Shown: positions 17,227 through 26,457, counted from the stretch's first letter. The stretch: 34,429 bases of DNA from an uncultured Campylobacter sp. (GCF_938045465.1 NZ_CALIBF010000077.1:1-34429), one strand, 5' to 3'. Numbers and translations are program-made. Notes: generated by a model from the sequence alone, not told the origin.

Positions 17227-17318
17227 TCTGCACCGCCTCAAATAAAATTACCCAAATTCTTAAATTTCGACAAATTTGCGGACGCGCTTTTAAAATTAAA
17301 AGCTTTGTCGAAATTTAA

Positions 17319-17348
17319 AAATTTGGTCGCCTTAAGGCGACCAAATTT
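17319..17348 (-). terminator. Terminator after rplT
   Basis: A perfect 30-nt palindrome AAATTTGGTCGCC-TTAA-GGCGACCAAATTT lies 7 nt beyond the rplT stop. On the minus strand it is followed by TTAAATTT, giving a strong rho-independent form. It separates the ribosomal operon from the autotransporter gene. Confidence 0.85.
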
Positions 17349-17354
17349 TAAAGC

Positions 17355-17711
17355 TTATTTTAATGCTGCTTTTGCCTTCTTTGCGACGGTTGCGAAAGCT
17401 TCGGCGTCGTTCATAGCCATATTTGCTAAAATTTTTCTATCAAGCTCGATGCCCGCTTTTCTAAGTCCGTTTATAAATTTAGAATAGCTGATGTCGTTTA
17501 GCCTGCAAGCTGCATTGATGCGCACTATCCAAAGTCTGCGGAAATCGCGTTTTTTCGCGCGTCTGTCACGGAAGGCGTAAACGAGGCTTCTTTCTAGCTG
17601 CTCTTTAGCCTTTCTGAAATGTTTGCGTCTTGCGCTATAAAATCCGCGTGCAAGCTTTAGCACCTTGTTGTGACGGCGGCGTCTAACGATACCCGTTTTT
17701 ACTCTTGCCAT
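17355..17711 (-). CDS. rplT: 50S ribosomal protein L20
   Basis: 118 residues, the normal length, with the family opening ARVKTGIVRRRRHNKVLKLARG and the conserved DRRAKKRDFRRLWIVRINAACR and SYSKFINGLRKAGI segments. L20 binds 23S rRNA early in large-subunit assembly. It is the last gene of thrS-infC-rpmI-rplT and is 98 nt after rpmI. A strong hairpin terminator follows. Confidence 0.98.
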   Translation of the reverse strand: MARVKTGIVRRRRHNKVLKLARGFYSARRKHFRKAKEQLERSLVYAFRDRRAKKRDFRRLWIVRINAACRLNDISYSKFINGLRKAGIELDRKILANMAMNDAEAFATVAKKAKAALK

Positions 17712-17809
17712 ATTAATCCTTTCTTAATCGGCGTCCCTTTGGGGATCTTGCCCTAAAATCCATAAATTTAGGGGAGTTTGAATGACTTTCGTCAAAAACT
17801 AACTTCGCA

Positions 17810-18001
17810 CTATTTGCAAAGCATTTTTTTAACCGCAGATACGTTCGTAGAATCGACGTATTGGGCCTCGCGCAAATTCCTCTTACGTTTTTGAGACATC
17901 TTCGTCAAAATGTGGCTGCGAAACGCAGAGCCTCTTTTGATCTTGTTTTTGCCCGCTTTAAAACGCTTGACGGCACCGCGCACGCTTTTCATCTTTGGCA
18001 T
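17810..18001 (-). CDS. rpmI: 50S ribosomal protein L35
   Basis: 63 residues, the usual size, very basic, with the signature MPKMKSVRGAVKRFK and RGSAFRSHILTKMSQKRKRNLR. AAAAGGACGACC lies just before the ATG. A gap of 316 nt separates it from infC, in contrast to the tight infC-rpmI spacing of many bacteria, so rpmI-rplT probably has its own promoter. Confidence 0.97.
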   Translation of the reverse strand: MPKMKSVRGAVKRFKAGKNKIKRGSAFRSHILTKMSQKRKRNLREAQYVDSTNVSAVKKMLCK

Positions 18002-18317
18002 GGTCGTCCTTTTTTTAAAGTGAACGGGAAGTATATAATAAAGTTTCTTTGAAAAATTTGAATTTAAGGAATTTTATAGCTTAAATGAACGCAAGATAAA
18101 TTTAAAGTTAAATTTTGCCACTCGCTTAAGATTCGGTTTGGCTGGATACAAAAAATTTTATACAAATTTAAAGGGTTAAATTTAGAGATGAACTTAGCCC
18201 GCATTAGATTTTAAAACTTCGCTATTTAGTTTAAATTTACACGCTGTACCGCAGGAAAAAACAGCGCGTAAATTTTAAAATTTTACCGCACGCAGCGCAA
18301 ATGTCGCTAAATTTACG
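18002..18317 (-). promoter_or_regulatory. Gap between infC and rpmI with a likely promoter
   Basis: This 316-nt stretch has no gene. On the minus strand TATTATATAC at about 18031-18040 lies 30-40 nt before the rpmI start and is a good -10 candidate. The rest is AT-rich with AAATTTAAA motifs. I see no clear L20-type leader structure. Confidence 0.45.
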
Positions 18318-18839
18318 CTACGCCTTTTTCGGCGTGATCAGCATATTTACGTAGCGACCCTCCAGCGCGGGCGCCTTATCGCGATCGGCCACTTCTGCGA
18401 AAAATTCGTCCCAAATTTTATTGAGCAAATTTACGCCGATTTCCGGGCTTGACATCTCGCGCCCTTTTAAAAATACGCGAAGCTTGACGTGTTTGCCGCT
18501 ACTAAGGAATTCTTTCGCGTGTTTTACTTTGTAATTAATGTCGTTTTGAGCGATTTTGGCGGACAGTTTAATCTCTTTGATTTCGATGATTTTTTGCTTT
18601 TTTTTCGCCTCTTTGAGCTTTTTTTCCTGCTGATAGCGAAATTTGCTGTAGTTCATGACCTTGCAAACGGGCGGCTTTGCATCGGGCGCTATCAAAACCA
18701 GATCCACACCCTCTCGCTCGGCGATTTGCAGCGCCTGCGCCTTTGAAATTATGCCGTAAACCTCGCCGTTGTCGCCTATGCACCTGACTTCGCTAGCCGG
18801 AATGTCCTCGTTTAGAAAAACCTCTTTCTCTCTGCTCAA
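18318..18839 (-). CDS. infC: Translation initiation factor IF-3, TTG start
   Basis: 173 residues, normal for IF-3, which prevents premature subunit joining and checks the start codon. Features: opening SREKEVFLNEDIPASEVRCIG, linker region NYSKFRYQQEKKLKEAKKKQ with its run of Lys, and C-terminal domain KLRVFLKGREM. The start is TTG (18837-18839) with GAGGTGA at good spacing inside the end of thrS, and the stop of thrS overlaps it as TTGA. A non-AUG start is a known way for IF-3 to limit its own synthesis (AUU in E. coli), which may apply here. Confidence 0.97.
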   Translation of the reverse strand: MSREKEVFLNEDIPASEVRCIGDNGEVYGIISKAQALQIAEREGVDLVLIAPDAKPPVCKVMNYSKFRYQQEKKLKEAKKKQKIIEIKEIKLSAKIAQNDINYKVKHAKEFLSSGKHVKLRVFLKGREMSSPEIGVNLLNKIWDEFFAEVADRDKAPALEGRYVNMLITPKKA

Positions 18840-20659
18840 AAATTCACCTCGTTTAATTTAGCTTTTACGAAATTCAAAAACTCATCCAGCCCCAAATTTC
18901 GCTGTTCGCGCGCCCTGCGATCGCGCAGAGCCACGCTGCGAGCCGAAACTTCATTATCGCCTAGGACGATGATGAGCGGCACCTTCTGCTTTTCAGCCGT
19001 TCTGATTCGTTTATTTAACGTTTCGTTTCTATCTAAAATCTCGCCGTCTATGTCTGCTGCGCGCAGCAAATTTAAAATTTCTTTCGCGTAGTCTGCGTGC
19101 GCCTCGCCGATCGGTACGATCGATACCTGCGTAGGACAGATCCAAAACGGAAGCTCGCCCGCGGTGTGTTCGAGTAAAATCCCCACGAAGCGCTCGAAGC
19201 TTCCCAAAATCGCGCGATGCAGCATCACGGGCTGCTTTTTTTCGTTATTTTCGTCGATGTAGCCAAGCTCGAAGCGCGCAGGCAGGTTAAAATCGACCTG
19301 CACCGTGCCGCACTGCCATTTTCGACCGAGCGCGTCGGTGATTTTGATGTCGATCTTAGGTCCGTAAAAAGCGCCGCCGCCCTCGTCTAGGCCGTATTTT
19401 AAGCCCTTTTCGTCAAGTGCGTCTTTTAAAGCCTTCGTCGCGATATCCCAAACCTCGTCGTCGCCGACCGCCTTTTGCGGCTTGGTCGAAATCTCAAGCT
19501 CGTATTCAAAGCCGAAAGCCTTCATCAAAAGCTCTACGAAATCTAAAATTTCATAGACGTTTTCTTTGATCTGGCTCGGCATCACAAACAGATGCGCGTC
19601 GTCCTGCGTGAACTCGCGCACGCGGAAAAGTCCGTGCAAGACGCCGCTTTTTTCGTGGCGGTGCACGACGCCGTACTCGCAAAATTTAAGCGGTAGATCG
19701 CGATATGAGCGAATCTCGCTTTGATAAACCTTGATGTGACCGACACAATTCATCGGCTTGATGCCGTATTCTTGCTCCTCGATCGTCGTAAAATACATAT
19801 TTTCTTTGTAGTTGCTGTAATGCCCGCTGATCTTCCACGCGTCTGATTTTAAAATTTCAGGGCCGCGCACCGGCTCGTAGCCGCGCTTGCGAAGCTGCCT
19901 ATAAAGGCGCTCCTCGAGCTTTATACGCATCCTCGTACCCGCAGGAAGCCAGATCGGAAGTCCCGCGCCGATCTGCTCGTCGAAGGTGAAAAATTTCATC
20001 TCGGCTCCGAGCTTTCGGTGATCGCGCTTCTTGGCTTCTTCTAGCATCGTAAGGTGTTTTTTAAGGCTATCTTTATCGGCGAATACGACGCCGTAGATGC
20101 GAGTTAGCATCTCGCGTTTCTCGTCGCCACCGAGATACGCTCCTGCGATGCGCGTAAGGGCGAAATTTTTCAAAAATTTCGTATTTTGCACGTGCGGTCC
20201 GCGGCAGATGTCCTCAAACTCGCCCTGCGCGTATAAGCTAACCGGGCCTTCGGGGATGCGCTTCAAAACTTCCTGCTTAAGATCGTCGTTTGCATATTTT
20301 TTTGCAACCGCTTCTTTGGTGGAGGCTATCTTTTTAATCTCTAAATTTGCCTCGGCAAGCGCGCGCATCTTTTTTTCGATCGCCTTTAAATCCTCTTCAC
20401 CGAGCTTCTCGCCGCTATCTTTGCTGACGCGGATATCGTAGTAAAACCCATCCTCGATCGCAGGTCCTACGAAAAATTTAGCACTCGGATAGAGCTCGCG
20501 CACCGCCTGCGCCAAAAGGTGCGCACAGGAGTGGCGCAGAATTTTAAGCGCGTCCTCGGAGTTATCGAAATATATCGGCTGCGCCTCGCTTGCGTGCTCG
20601 CCGATACTTTGAGTATCGTAAATTTCACCGTTAAATTTATACGCGATAATATCGCTCAT
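18836..20659 (-). CDS. thrS: Threonine-tRNA ligase
   Basis: 607 residues. An N-terminal editing domain contains HSCAHLLAQAVRELYPSAKF (H-x3-H zinc motif) and ISGHYSNYKENMYF; class II motifs follow with GLPIWLPAGTRMR, PMNCVGHIKVY and REFTQDDAHLFV; a C-terminal anticodon-binding domain ends the protein. It is somewhat shorter than the E. coli enzyme because the N-terminal TGS-like domain is short, as in other epsilonproteobacteria. AAGGAAAC lies before the ATG. It starts the operon with infC. A TAAAAT box about 60 nt upstream is a plausible promoter. Confidence 0.98.
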   Translation of the reverse strand: MSDIIAYKFNGEIYDTQSIGEHASEAQPIYFDNSEDALKILRHSCAHLLAQAVRELYPSAKFFVGPAIEDGFYYDIRVSKDSGEKLGEEDLKAIEKKMRALAEANLEIKKIASTKEAVAKKYANDDLKQEVLKRIPEGPVSLYAQGEFEDICRGPHVQNTKFLKNFALTRIAGAYLGGDEKREMLTRIYGVVFADKDSLKKHLTMLEEAKKRDHRKLGAEMKFFTFDEQIGAGLPIWLPAGTRMRIKLEERLYRQLRKRGYEPVRGPEILKSDAWKISGHYSNYKENMYFTTIEEQEYGIKPMNCVGHIKVYQSEIRSYRDLPLKFCEYGVVHRHEKSGVLHGLFRVREFTQDDAHLFVMPSQIKENVYEILDFVELLMKAFGFEYELEISTKPQKAVGDDEVWDIATKALKDALDEKGLKYGLDEGGGAFYGPKIDIKITDALGRKWQCGTVQVDFNLPARFELGYIDENNEKKQPVMLHRAILGSFERFVGILLEHTAGELPFWICPTQVSIVPIGEAHADYAKEILNLLRAADIDGEILDRNETLNKRIRTAEKQKVPLIIVLGDNEVSARSVALRDRRAREQRNLGLDEFLNFVKAKLNEVNF

Positions 20660-20761
20660 TGGCTTGTTTCCTTTTTTACCGAATTGTCTTTCTTACACTG
20701 AAAGAACGAGAGTTAATTTTAGCTAATCAATCCTTAACGATAAATTTAAAAAATATTAAAA

Positions 20762-21961
20762 TTAAAATTTTTGATTCTTTTCTCGCAATAAAAAATACAC
20801 GGCGTTAGCACAAAGAGCACAAATCGCCATCACACTTGCGAGCAAAAACGGCTTATTCGCTCCCACTGCACCCACGATAAACGAAATAGCCCCGGCAATA
20901 GCAAACTGCGCAGTCCCCAGTACCGCCGAAGCTGCGCCAGAGTTGCCGTCCTTATACAGCGCCATCGCAAGCGTCGTGGCGTTAGGCGCAACAAAGCCAA
21001 GAGACGAAAGTAATACGAAAAGCGAAGCCTCAAAGCAGATGAAGGGAAGGCCCAGCATAGAGCATGCGAACAAAATTAAGCTCGTCACAAGCATCGCTAT
21101 TAGGCCGAAATTTAATAAAGCTGTGGGTTCGCGATTTTGCACGAGTTTGGCATTTAGTGCCGAAACGAGGGTCATTCCAAGAGCGTTGATGCCAAATATT
21201 ACGCCAAAGGCATGCTCGCCCAGCCCATAATAGCCCAAAAATATAAAGCTAGAGCCCGTGATATAAGCAAAAAGCGCGCTCATCGCAACTGCAAATCCTA
21301 GCGTATAACGCATAAATTCTTTATTTCGCAAGATTATGCCGTATTCGCCAAGTACGCCTTTTACGCTAAGTGTAGCAGTCCTGTCTATCTGAGCGCTCTC
21401 GCTAAGTCCGAAAAATATAAATGCAAAAAGCAAAATTCCAAGTGCGAACAAAATCGCAAAAATCGCTTGCCACGAGAAAAAATCTAGCACAAATCCGCCT
21501 AGAGTTGGTGCTAGCATCGGCGCTAGCGAGCCCACGACCATCATCAGCGCAAACATCGCCGCAGCCTCGTGCAGTTCGAATTTATCATTAATTATGGCTC
21601 GCGCAAGTACCACTCCCGCGCACCCGCCTAAAGCTTGCAAAAATCTAAAAAATATAAACGCGTAAACGCTATCAAAGCTCACGCAAGCAAGCGACGCACA
21701 TATAAAAAGCAAAATGCCCGCGTATAACGGCTTTTTAGGACCAAATTTATCGCTTAGCGGCCCATAAACGAGCTGTCCTAGCGCAAAAGCGATGAAAAAA
21801 CTCGCAACCGATAGCTGAGTGTAAAACTCGCTCGTAGCAAAGCTTGCCTTTACCTTTTCCAGCGCGGGCAGATACATATCGGTAGACAAGGGCGCCAGAG
21901 CGGACATATAGGCGAGTATAATTACCAGCTTAAATTTAGCGAATTTACTTTGTTTGACCAT
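20762..21961 (-). CDS. Bcr/CflA-family multidrug efflux transporter (MFS)
   Basis: 399 residues with about 12 hydrophobic helices. The first loop motif ALAPLSTDMYLPALEKV is diagnostic of the Bcr/CflA drug-resistance group; the loop 2-3 motif GPLSDKFGPKKPL is the MFS signature A. It probably exports drugs by proton exchange; the substrate is unknown. I chose the ATG at 21961 (MVKQSK) preceded by GAGG, giving a 17-nt overlap with the upstream gene; an earlier TTG at 21973 would add four residues. The upstream kinase-like gene is probably in the same transcript. Confidence 0.9.
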   Translation of the reverse strand: MVKQSKFAKFKLVIILAYMSALAPLSTDMYLPALEKVKASFATSEFYTQLSVASFFIAFALGQLVYGPLSDKFGPKKPLYAGILLFICASLACVSFDSVYAFIFFRFLQALGGCAGVVLARAIINDKFELHEAAAMFALMMVVGSLAPMLAPTLGGFVLDFFSWQAIFAILFALGILLFAFIFFGLSESAQIDRTATLSVKGVLGEYGIILRNKEFMRYTLGFAVAMSALFAYITGSSFIFLGYYGLGEHAFGVIFGINALGMTLVSALNAKLVQNREPTALLNFGLIAMLVTSLILFACSMLGLPFICFEASLFVLLSSLGFVAPNATTLAMALYKDGNSGAASAVLGTAQFAIAGAISFIVGAVGANKPFLLASVMAICALCANAVYFLLREKNQKF

Positions 21962-22682
21962 CGTTTTCCTCAATTATTTTTAGGCAGAGCTCAAACGTGC
22001 GCACGAGCGCGTTTAGATCTTTAAATTTCTGCGGCAAAAGCCTAGCGATAAAATATATCGGACGCAGCGCAAGTACCGTAGCCCACGCACTTTGCACTAC
22101 GCCCTGCCCGCCGCTTGAGGCGTAGGTGCGAATGCCTGCACGCACCAAGCCTTCGCTCAGACCTTCGCGACAAAGATCATAGACAAACAGCAAAAAATCT
22201 CGCATTTTGGCTTTTTGCAGATCACCGCGCTCGCCGCGATTTTCAAAATCTATAAATTTCATCTCGCCGTTTTTTACTAAAACGTCGCGCAGCGCGGGTC
22301 TGCCGTGTATGAAGCCGCGCGAATGTAGTTGTGCTAACGCCGCAGCATAGCCCTCAATGAGCGCCACGCAAGATGCCTCATCCGAGCTTTTTAGCACCTC
22401 GTCCACCGGCGTGCCGCCGTCTTTGAGTACGAAAAAACTCTCGTCTCGCAGCACCAGCTGCGGCACAGGCGCGCCGGCTGCGTACAGGCTCTCGCATTTT
22501 AGCGCTTCGTAATCGAAAGCGGCTTTCGGATTTGCTTTAAATATTTTCGTAAGTAATCCGCCGCGGATGCGCAGCTCCGGCTGCTTGAGCCAGTATTTCT
22601 CGCCCTCGAAACTAAAGCTCGTGACGCGCTCGCCAGGATGATTTTTTAGAATTTCATTTACATATTCTTTAAAATTTTGCAT
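21945..22682 (-). CDS. Lipopolysaccharide-kinase-like protein
   Basis: A 245-residue protein with a protein-kinase-like fold. Visible motifs are an N-terminal Lys-containing strand (SFSFEGEKYWLKQPE), the catalytic-loop region AALAQLHSRGFIHGRPALRDVLV and the metal-binding strand KFIDFENRG (D-F-E rather than D-F-G). This arrangement is typical of the WaaP/Kdo-kinase and RIO-like families, some of which phosphorylate LPS core sugars. I did not recognise the exact member. The HGRPALRDV sequence in place of H-x-D-L-K-x-x-N needs care when judging activity. It overlaps the downstream transporter gene. No membrane helix or signal is seen, so it acts in the cytoplasm. Confidence 0.7.
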   Translation of the reverse strand: MQNFKEYVNEILKNHPGERVTSFSFEGEKYWLKQPELRIRGGLLTKIFKANPKAAFDYEALKCESLYAAGAPVPQLVLRDESFFVLKDGGTPVDEVLKSSDEASCVALIEGYAAALAQLHSRGFIHGRPALRDVLVKNGEMKFIDFENRGERGDLQKAKMRDFLLFVYDLCREGLSEGLVRAGIRTYASSGGQGVVQSAWATVLALRPIYFIARLLPQKFKDLNALVRTFELCLKIIEENDGQTK

Positions 22683-22945
22683 TCAATAAATTTAGCGAAT
22701 TTTTTTTAGAAAGAGCTAAATTTGCGAGTTTTATTTCATTAAGTTCCATATGTCCGCATAAAATTTATTACGTAAATTCGGCGGGGATAAATTTTAAAAT
22801 TATCAGGTAGAATTTTTATTGCAGTCTTGGAATTTTATAGCGCAGGAAGCAACAAAAGCGCATAATTTTAGAATTTAGTAGTTAGATAAAATTTCAGAAT
22901 TTTACAAAAACTAAGATTTGCGTCAAAAAATTTTTAAGCTAGAAG

Positions 22946-23020
22946 TGGCGACCCCTACGAGATTCGAACTCGTTTTACCGCCGTGAAAGGGCGATGTCCT
23001 AACCGTTAGACGAAGGGGCC
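22946..23020 (-). tRNA. tRNA-Glu(UUC)
   Basis: A 75-nt cloverleaf with encoded CCA. The acceptor stem GGCCCCT pairs with AGGGGTC (one G-U), the anticodon arm is cgccc-TTTCA-cggcg with anticodon TTC, and the T arm carries GTTCGAATC. Discriminator G. It stands alone between the kinase-like gene and a divergent lipoprotein gene. Confidence 0.97.
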
Positions 23021-23097
23021 ACTTAATCTGGTATTAAGATTAAAGGCGGTATTCTACTCAAGACGCACTTAAACCCAACTTAAATTAAGGATTATTT

Positions 23098-23592
23098 ATG
23101 AAATGCTCTTTTCTGGCGCCGCTTGCACTTTCGCTTCTGCTCGCAGGCTGCGCTACCACCGCACTCAAGCCCGCTTCTACGCAAGCTGTAAATTTCACCG
23201 TCATTTCGCCGCTTACTCGCACCAGCGACGCGGGCTTTATGCGTAAATTTAAGAACCAAACCGAGGTTCAAATTTATGCAAGCGGCATCAGCGTGCTGAG
23301 CCTGGTTTTAAAGGGCGATAAAATTTGCATGAACGGCGCGTGCGACGACGAGCTCGTTTTCAATAAAAAATTCTTCGGTGCCGAGCACTACCGCGGGCTT
23401 CTCGGCCAAATCCTAGACGGTAAACCGATCTTTGGCGGCAGCGACGCGGGCGAGCGCCATTGCCTCGCGCAAAGCCTGCAAGCTGGCTCTATCGATTATA
23501 AGGTTTGCCGCGACAAGGACGGCGGCGGAAGATCCATAAGCTTCGCCGACGCAAAACGCGGCGTAAAGATCAAAATCCGCGAGCTGCAGTAA
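23098..23592 (+). CDS. Putative lipoprotein of unknown function
   Basis: 164 residues with a clear lipoprotein signal: MKCSFLAPLALSLLLAGC, lipobox L-L-A-G-C with Cys18. The mature part starts with TTALKPASTQAVNFTVISP and has four further cysteines (C-M-N-G-A-C-D, R-H-C-L-A, Y-K-V-C-R) that may form disulfides in the periplasm. I do not recognise the family with certainty; small lipoproteins with this kind of mature part occur in Campylobacter and Helicobacter. AAGGAT precedes the ATG at the right distance. Nothing suggests an operon: the next gene on this strand is nfo, 370 nt away. Confidence 0.75.
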   Translation: MKCSFLAPLALSLLLAGCATTALKPASTQAVNFTVISPLTRTSDAGFMRKFKNQTEVQIYASGISVLSLVLKGDKICMNGACDDELVFNKKFFGAEHYRGLLGQILDGKPIFGGSDAGERHCLAQSLQAGSIDYKVCRDKDGGGRSISFADAKRGVKIKIRELQ

Positions 23593-23959
23593 AATTTTAC
23601 GCTAGCCGCGAGCAATGTTTGTAGCACGTGAGATGCGATTCTGCGGGCGGCGCGAATAAATTGCGAACGAATAAAATTTCGCGCGGCGGGTGTTTGTAAG
23701 CGCGCGGAAATAATGCGCTTCGGTCGCTGCTTCAAAACACGGCGCGAGCGGTCAAAATTCCATTACTCGGCTGGGTAATTTTCAGCTTGCGCAAATAGCG
23801 CGGTTTTATTGGCGCTCTGCGCCGGCTCTTCGCGGCGAAATTTACTAAGCAGCGCGTATTTGCGAAAGAAAAAGCGCGCATTTAAATTTAAAAAATCCAC
23901 GCGCAGCTACGATTTATGAAATTTCGCCGCGTGGCGTAAAATAAAATTTAGGAGGCAGA
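23593..23959. other. Intergenic gap before nfo
   Basis: Nothing recognisable in about 370 bases, which are GC/AT mosaic with several AAATTTC/AAATTTAAA motifs. The nfo ribosome site AGGAGG lies at its right end. Confidence 0.4.
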
Positions 23960-24814
23960 ATGAAGCGAATCGGAGCGCACGTGAGTGCTAGCGGTGGGGT
24001 TTTTAACGCGCCGTTAAACGCCGCAAGGATCGGGGCGGACGCGTTTGCGATGTTTGTCAAAAATCAGCGCAAATGGGACGCGCCGCCGCTTAGCGCGGAG
24101 GAGATCATCGCGTTTAAGGACGCGCTGAAGCAAAGCGGCATCCGCGCGGAGCATGTCTTGGTGCACGACAGCTACCTCATAAATTTGGGCCATCCACGCG
24201 AGGCAGAGCGCGAGAAGTCCCTAAACGCTTTCGTGGACGAGATACGCCGCTGCGAGGCGCTCGGACTTAGGCTTTTGAACTTTCATCCGGGCTCGCATCT
24301 AAATGAAATTTCAGTTCAGCAGTGCCTGGATAATATCGCAGAGTCGCTAAATTTCGCCATCGCAAACACCGCAGGCGTCAAGCTCGTGCTCGAAAACACC
24401 GCCGGCCAGGGTTCCAATCTCGGCTATGATTTCGCTCAGCTCGCTTACGTGATCGGCAAAATTTCAAATAAAGATTGCATCGGCGTCTGCATCGACACCT
24501 GTCACGCGTTCGCCGCAGGATACGACCTCCGCAGCCCGCAGGCCTACGAGCGCACTATGAGCGAGTTTGACCGCGCGATCGGTTATAAATTTTTAAGCGG
24601 CATGCACCTAAACGACACGAAAAACGAGCTTGGCGTGCGCAAAGATCGGCACGAGAGCCTCGGACGCGGATTTTTGGGGCTCGCGGCGTTTGAAAACATC
24701 ATGAACGACCCGAACATCGACGAGATCCCGCTGATTTTAGAAACGATCGACGATAGCCTCTGGGCGGAGGAGATCGCACTTTTGCGCAGTATGCAAGGAC
24801 GCCGCAAAGCCTAA
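23960..24814 (+). CDS. nfo: Endonuclease IV (AP endonuclease)
   Basis: 284 residues, the normal size. Motifs: RIGAHVSASGGVFNAP, LNFHPGSH, LENTAGQGSNLGYDF, GVCIDTCHAFAAGYDL and HLNDTKNELGVRKDRHESLGRG, which include the His, Glu and Asp ligands of the three-zinc site. The enzyme cuts DNA at abasic sites in base-excision repair. AGGAGG lies 6 nt upstream of the ATG, an unusually strong ribosome site for this window. Apparently a single-gene transcript. Confidence 0.98.
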   Translation: MKRIGAHVSASGGVFNAPLNAARIGADAFAMFVKNQRKWDAPPLSAEEIIAFKDALKQSGIRAEHVLVHDSYLINLGHPREAEREKSLNAFVDEIRRCEALGLRLLNFHPGSHLNEISVQQCLDNIAESLNFAIANTAGVKLVLENTAGQGSNLGYDFAQLAYVIGKISNKDCIGVCIDTCHAFAAGYDLRSPQAYERTMSEFDRAIGYKFLSGMHLNDTKNELGVRKDRHESLGRGFLGLAAFENIMNDPNIDEIPLILETIDDSLWAEEIALLRSMQGRRKA

Positions 24815-25583
24815 TCGGACGCCTTTTGCGCCACGTAGAATTTTATCTCATTTCGCTTCAAAGTGGTGCCAGCGATAAGAGCCTTATGCCGTGCAAATTT
24901 AACATCGTGGGATTTATCGCTTAAATTTTAACAAGCAAAAATAATGAGGAACTTCGCGCTAAAAATTCTGCGTCGTAAAAAGTCGCGAAATTCTACGACG
25001 AAAACACAGCACCAGAGCAAAAGAGCAAAATTTTTATAGAAAAACGCAGCGTCGCGGCAGAAATGAAAAATTTTACGCTGCGTAATTAAAATTTTCAAGC
25101 AAGATTTTTAAAGCGATGCGGCGGCAAATTTTAAAATTCTATCGCTACGATATTTCAAGGCTCAGCGCCAGATTCGAAGCTCTAGGAATTTTAAAATTCT
25201 AAATTCCGAATCAAAAAATCGACGCTAAGCTTTATATTTGCGACTGCGTAAATTCCAATCTTGTAATTCTACTTTCGTCCGATCCGTGCAGAGGCGAAGC
25301 GCATAAGATTTCATAAATTCTAACTTAAAATTTTGCTGCGTGCCAATCTATGCTTTTAGCACGCATTTGCTTATGACAAATCTGCCTCTTTATTTTAGCG
25401 CTTTGCTTGCGCTAAAATCTATGCAGGATCCGTGTAAATTTACGTTAAATTCTGCCACATATCGCCCGATCAATTTAAAATTTTATCGTTGAGCTTAGCA
25501 ACCTACCGCCACGATTTAAATTTAAAGGCGGCGGGATTTTAATCCGCAGCCGATGCGTATTGTACCGACCGCAGCTCGGCGCG
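24815..25583. other. Long intergenic stretch with AATTTTAAAATT palindromes
   Basis: No credible gene in about 770 bases. Palindromes of the type AATTTTAAAATT recur: 25127-25138 and GAATTTTAAAATTC at 25186-25199, with further AAATTT, AAATTC and GAATTC-like sites throughout. It is the largest non-coding gap apart from the one after murI. No tRNA or clear RNA structure was seen. Confidence 0.55.
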
Positions 25584-26267
25584 CTATTTTAGCAGCTCAT
25601 ACATATCGCAGGATTTTTGCCAAAGTTCTTTAAACTCGGGTGGATTCATAAAAGGAGAATTTTTATTTTTTCCTAAATCGCAAGCTTTTTTATAATACCG
25701 CGCAGCTTTACTTTTATCGTTAGAGTTGTAGTTAAATAGCGCAAAATTATAGCAACTCGCTAGCTCGTCCGTTATGTCGCAACCTTTTTTATCATAAACC
25801 GCCGCTTTCATTAAATTTATTTTTACACCGTCTCCTTTACGATACATCTCTGCCAACATACCGCATGATAGCGCTGATAGCTTTTGCCCTAGATTGCAAG
25901 CTTTGTCATGGTAGATTATAGCCTTTGATATATCTTTTTCGACTCCATCTCCGTCACTATACATTGATCCCAATAACCCACAATACATAGCGTCTCCCGC
26001 ATCGCATCTTTTTTCATGATATTCGATGCCTTTTTTAGGATTTTCTTGCATCATTCTGATCGACATTACAAGGCAACCTGGCTCATATCCGCCGTCGCAG
26101 GTTTTTTCAAGCAGCTTAAGTGTTTTAGTATTGTCTTCGTATTGTAAAGCGGCTCTAAGGCAAGACTCCATATTGCCGTCATTGCACTCTTTTTCTAGCG
26201 TCTCAAGCTCGGTCGCTCCGAACGCAAAGCAAGCGACGAGCGCCAACGCAAATAGCAATTTTTTCAT
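25584..26267 (-). CDS. Secreted Sel1-repeat (Hcp-like) cysteine-rich protein
   Basis: 227 residues with a signal peptide (KKLLFALALVACFAFGA) and then Sel1/TPR-like repeats. Examples are TLEKECNDGNMESCLRAAL, LLEKTCDGGYEPGCLVMS, YHEKRCDAGDAMYCGLLGSMYSDG and YHDKACNLG, each with paired cysteines eight or so residues apart, as in the Helicobacter cysteine-rich proteins (Hcp). Such proteins are periplasmic or secreted adaptors; some bind beta-lactams or affect host cells. The function here is unknown. AAAGGAT lies before the ATG. About 37 nt upstream is a G11 tract, described separately, that could alter transcription. Confidence 0.88.
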   Translation of the reverse strand: MKKLLFALALVACFAFGATELETLEKECNDGNMESCLRAALQYEDNTKTLKLLEKTCDGGYEPGCLVMSIRMMQENPKKGIEYHEKRCDAGDAMYCGLLGSMYSDGDGVEKDISKAIIYHDKACNLGQKLSALSCGMLAEMYRKGDGVKINLMKAAVYDKKGCDITDELASCYNFALFNYNSNDKSKAARYYKKACDLGKNKNSPFMNPPEFKELWQKSCDMYELLK

Positions 26268-26303
26268 TTAGTATCCTTTCCGGGTAAAATTTGGCTAATT
26301 TTA

Positions 26304-26314
26304 CCCCCCCCCCC
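26304..26314 (-). repeat. G11 tract in the promoter region of the Sel1-repeat gene
   Basis: Eleven consecutive G on the minus strand, followed at once by TAAAAT, a plausible -10 box, about 37 nt before the ATG at 26267. Changes in tract length would alter spacing between the -10 region and upstream sequence. Confidence 0.85.
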
Positions 26315-26419
26315 TAAGAAATTGATTAAATTTATTGTAAATTTTAACGAGGCAGCGATAATTTAACGGCTAAAGAGCCGCTAAAGCCGCTCAAAATTTA
26401 AATTTTACCTGAATTGGGC

Positions 26420-26425
26420 TATAAT
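26420..26425 (+). promoter_or_regulatory. -10 box of murI
   Basis: A perfect TATAAT 32 nt upstream of the preferred murI start codon. Confidence 0.6.
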
Positions 26426-26457
26426 CCCTTTTTTGAAATTTAACCTTGGATAAAAAT

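Noticed and set aside
22683..22945. Possible tRNA-Sec near the tRNA-Glu or elsewhere
   Set aside because: I looked for the long extra arm and TCA anticodon and found none in this window.
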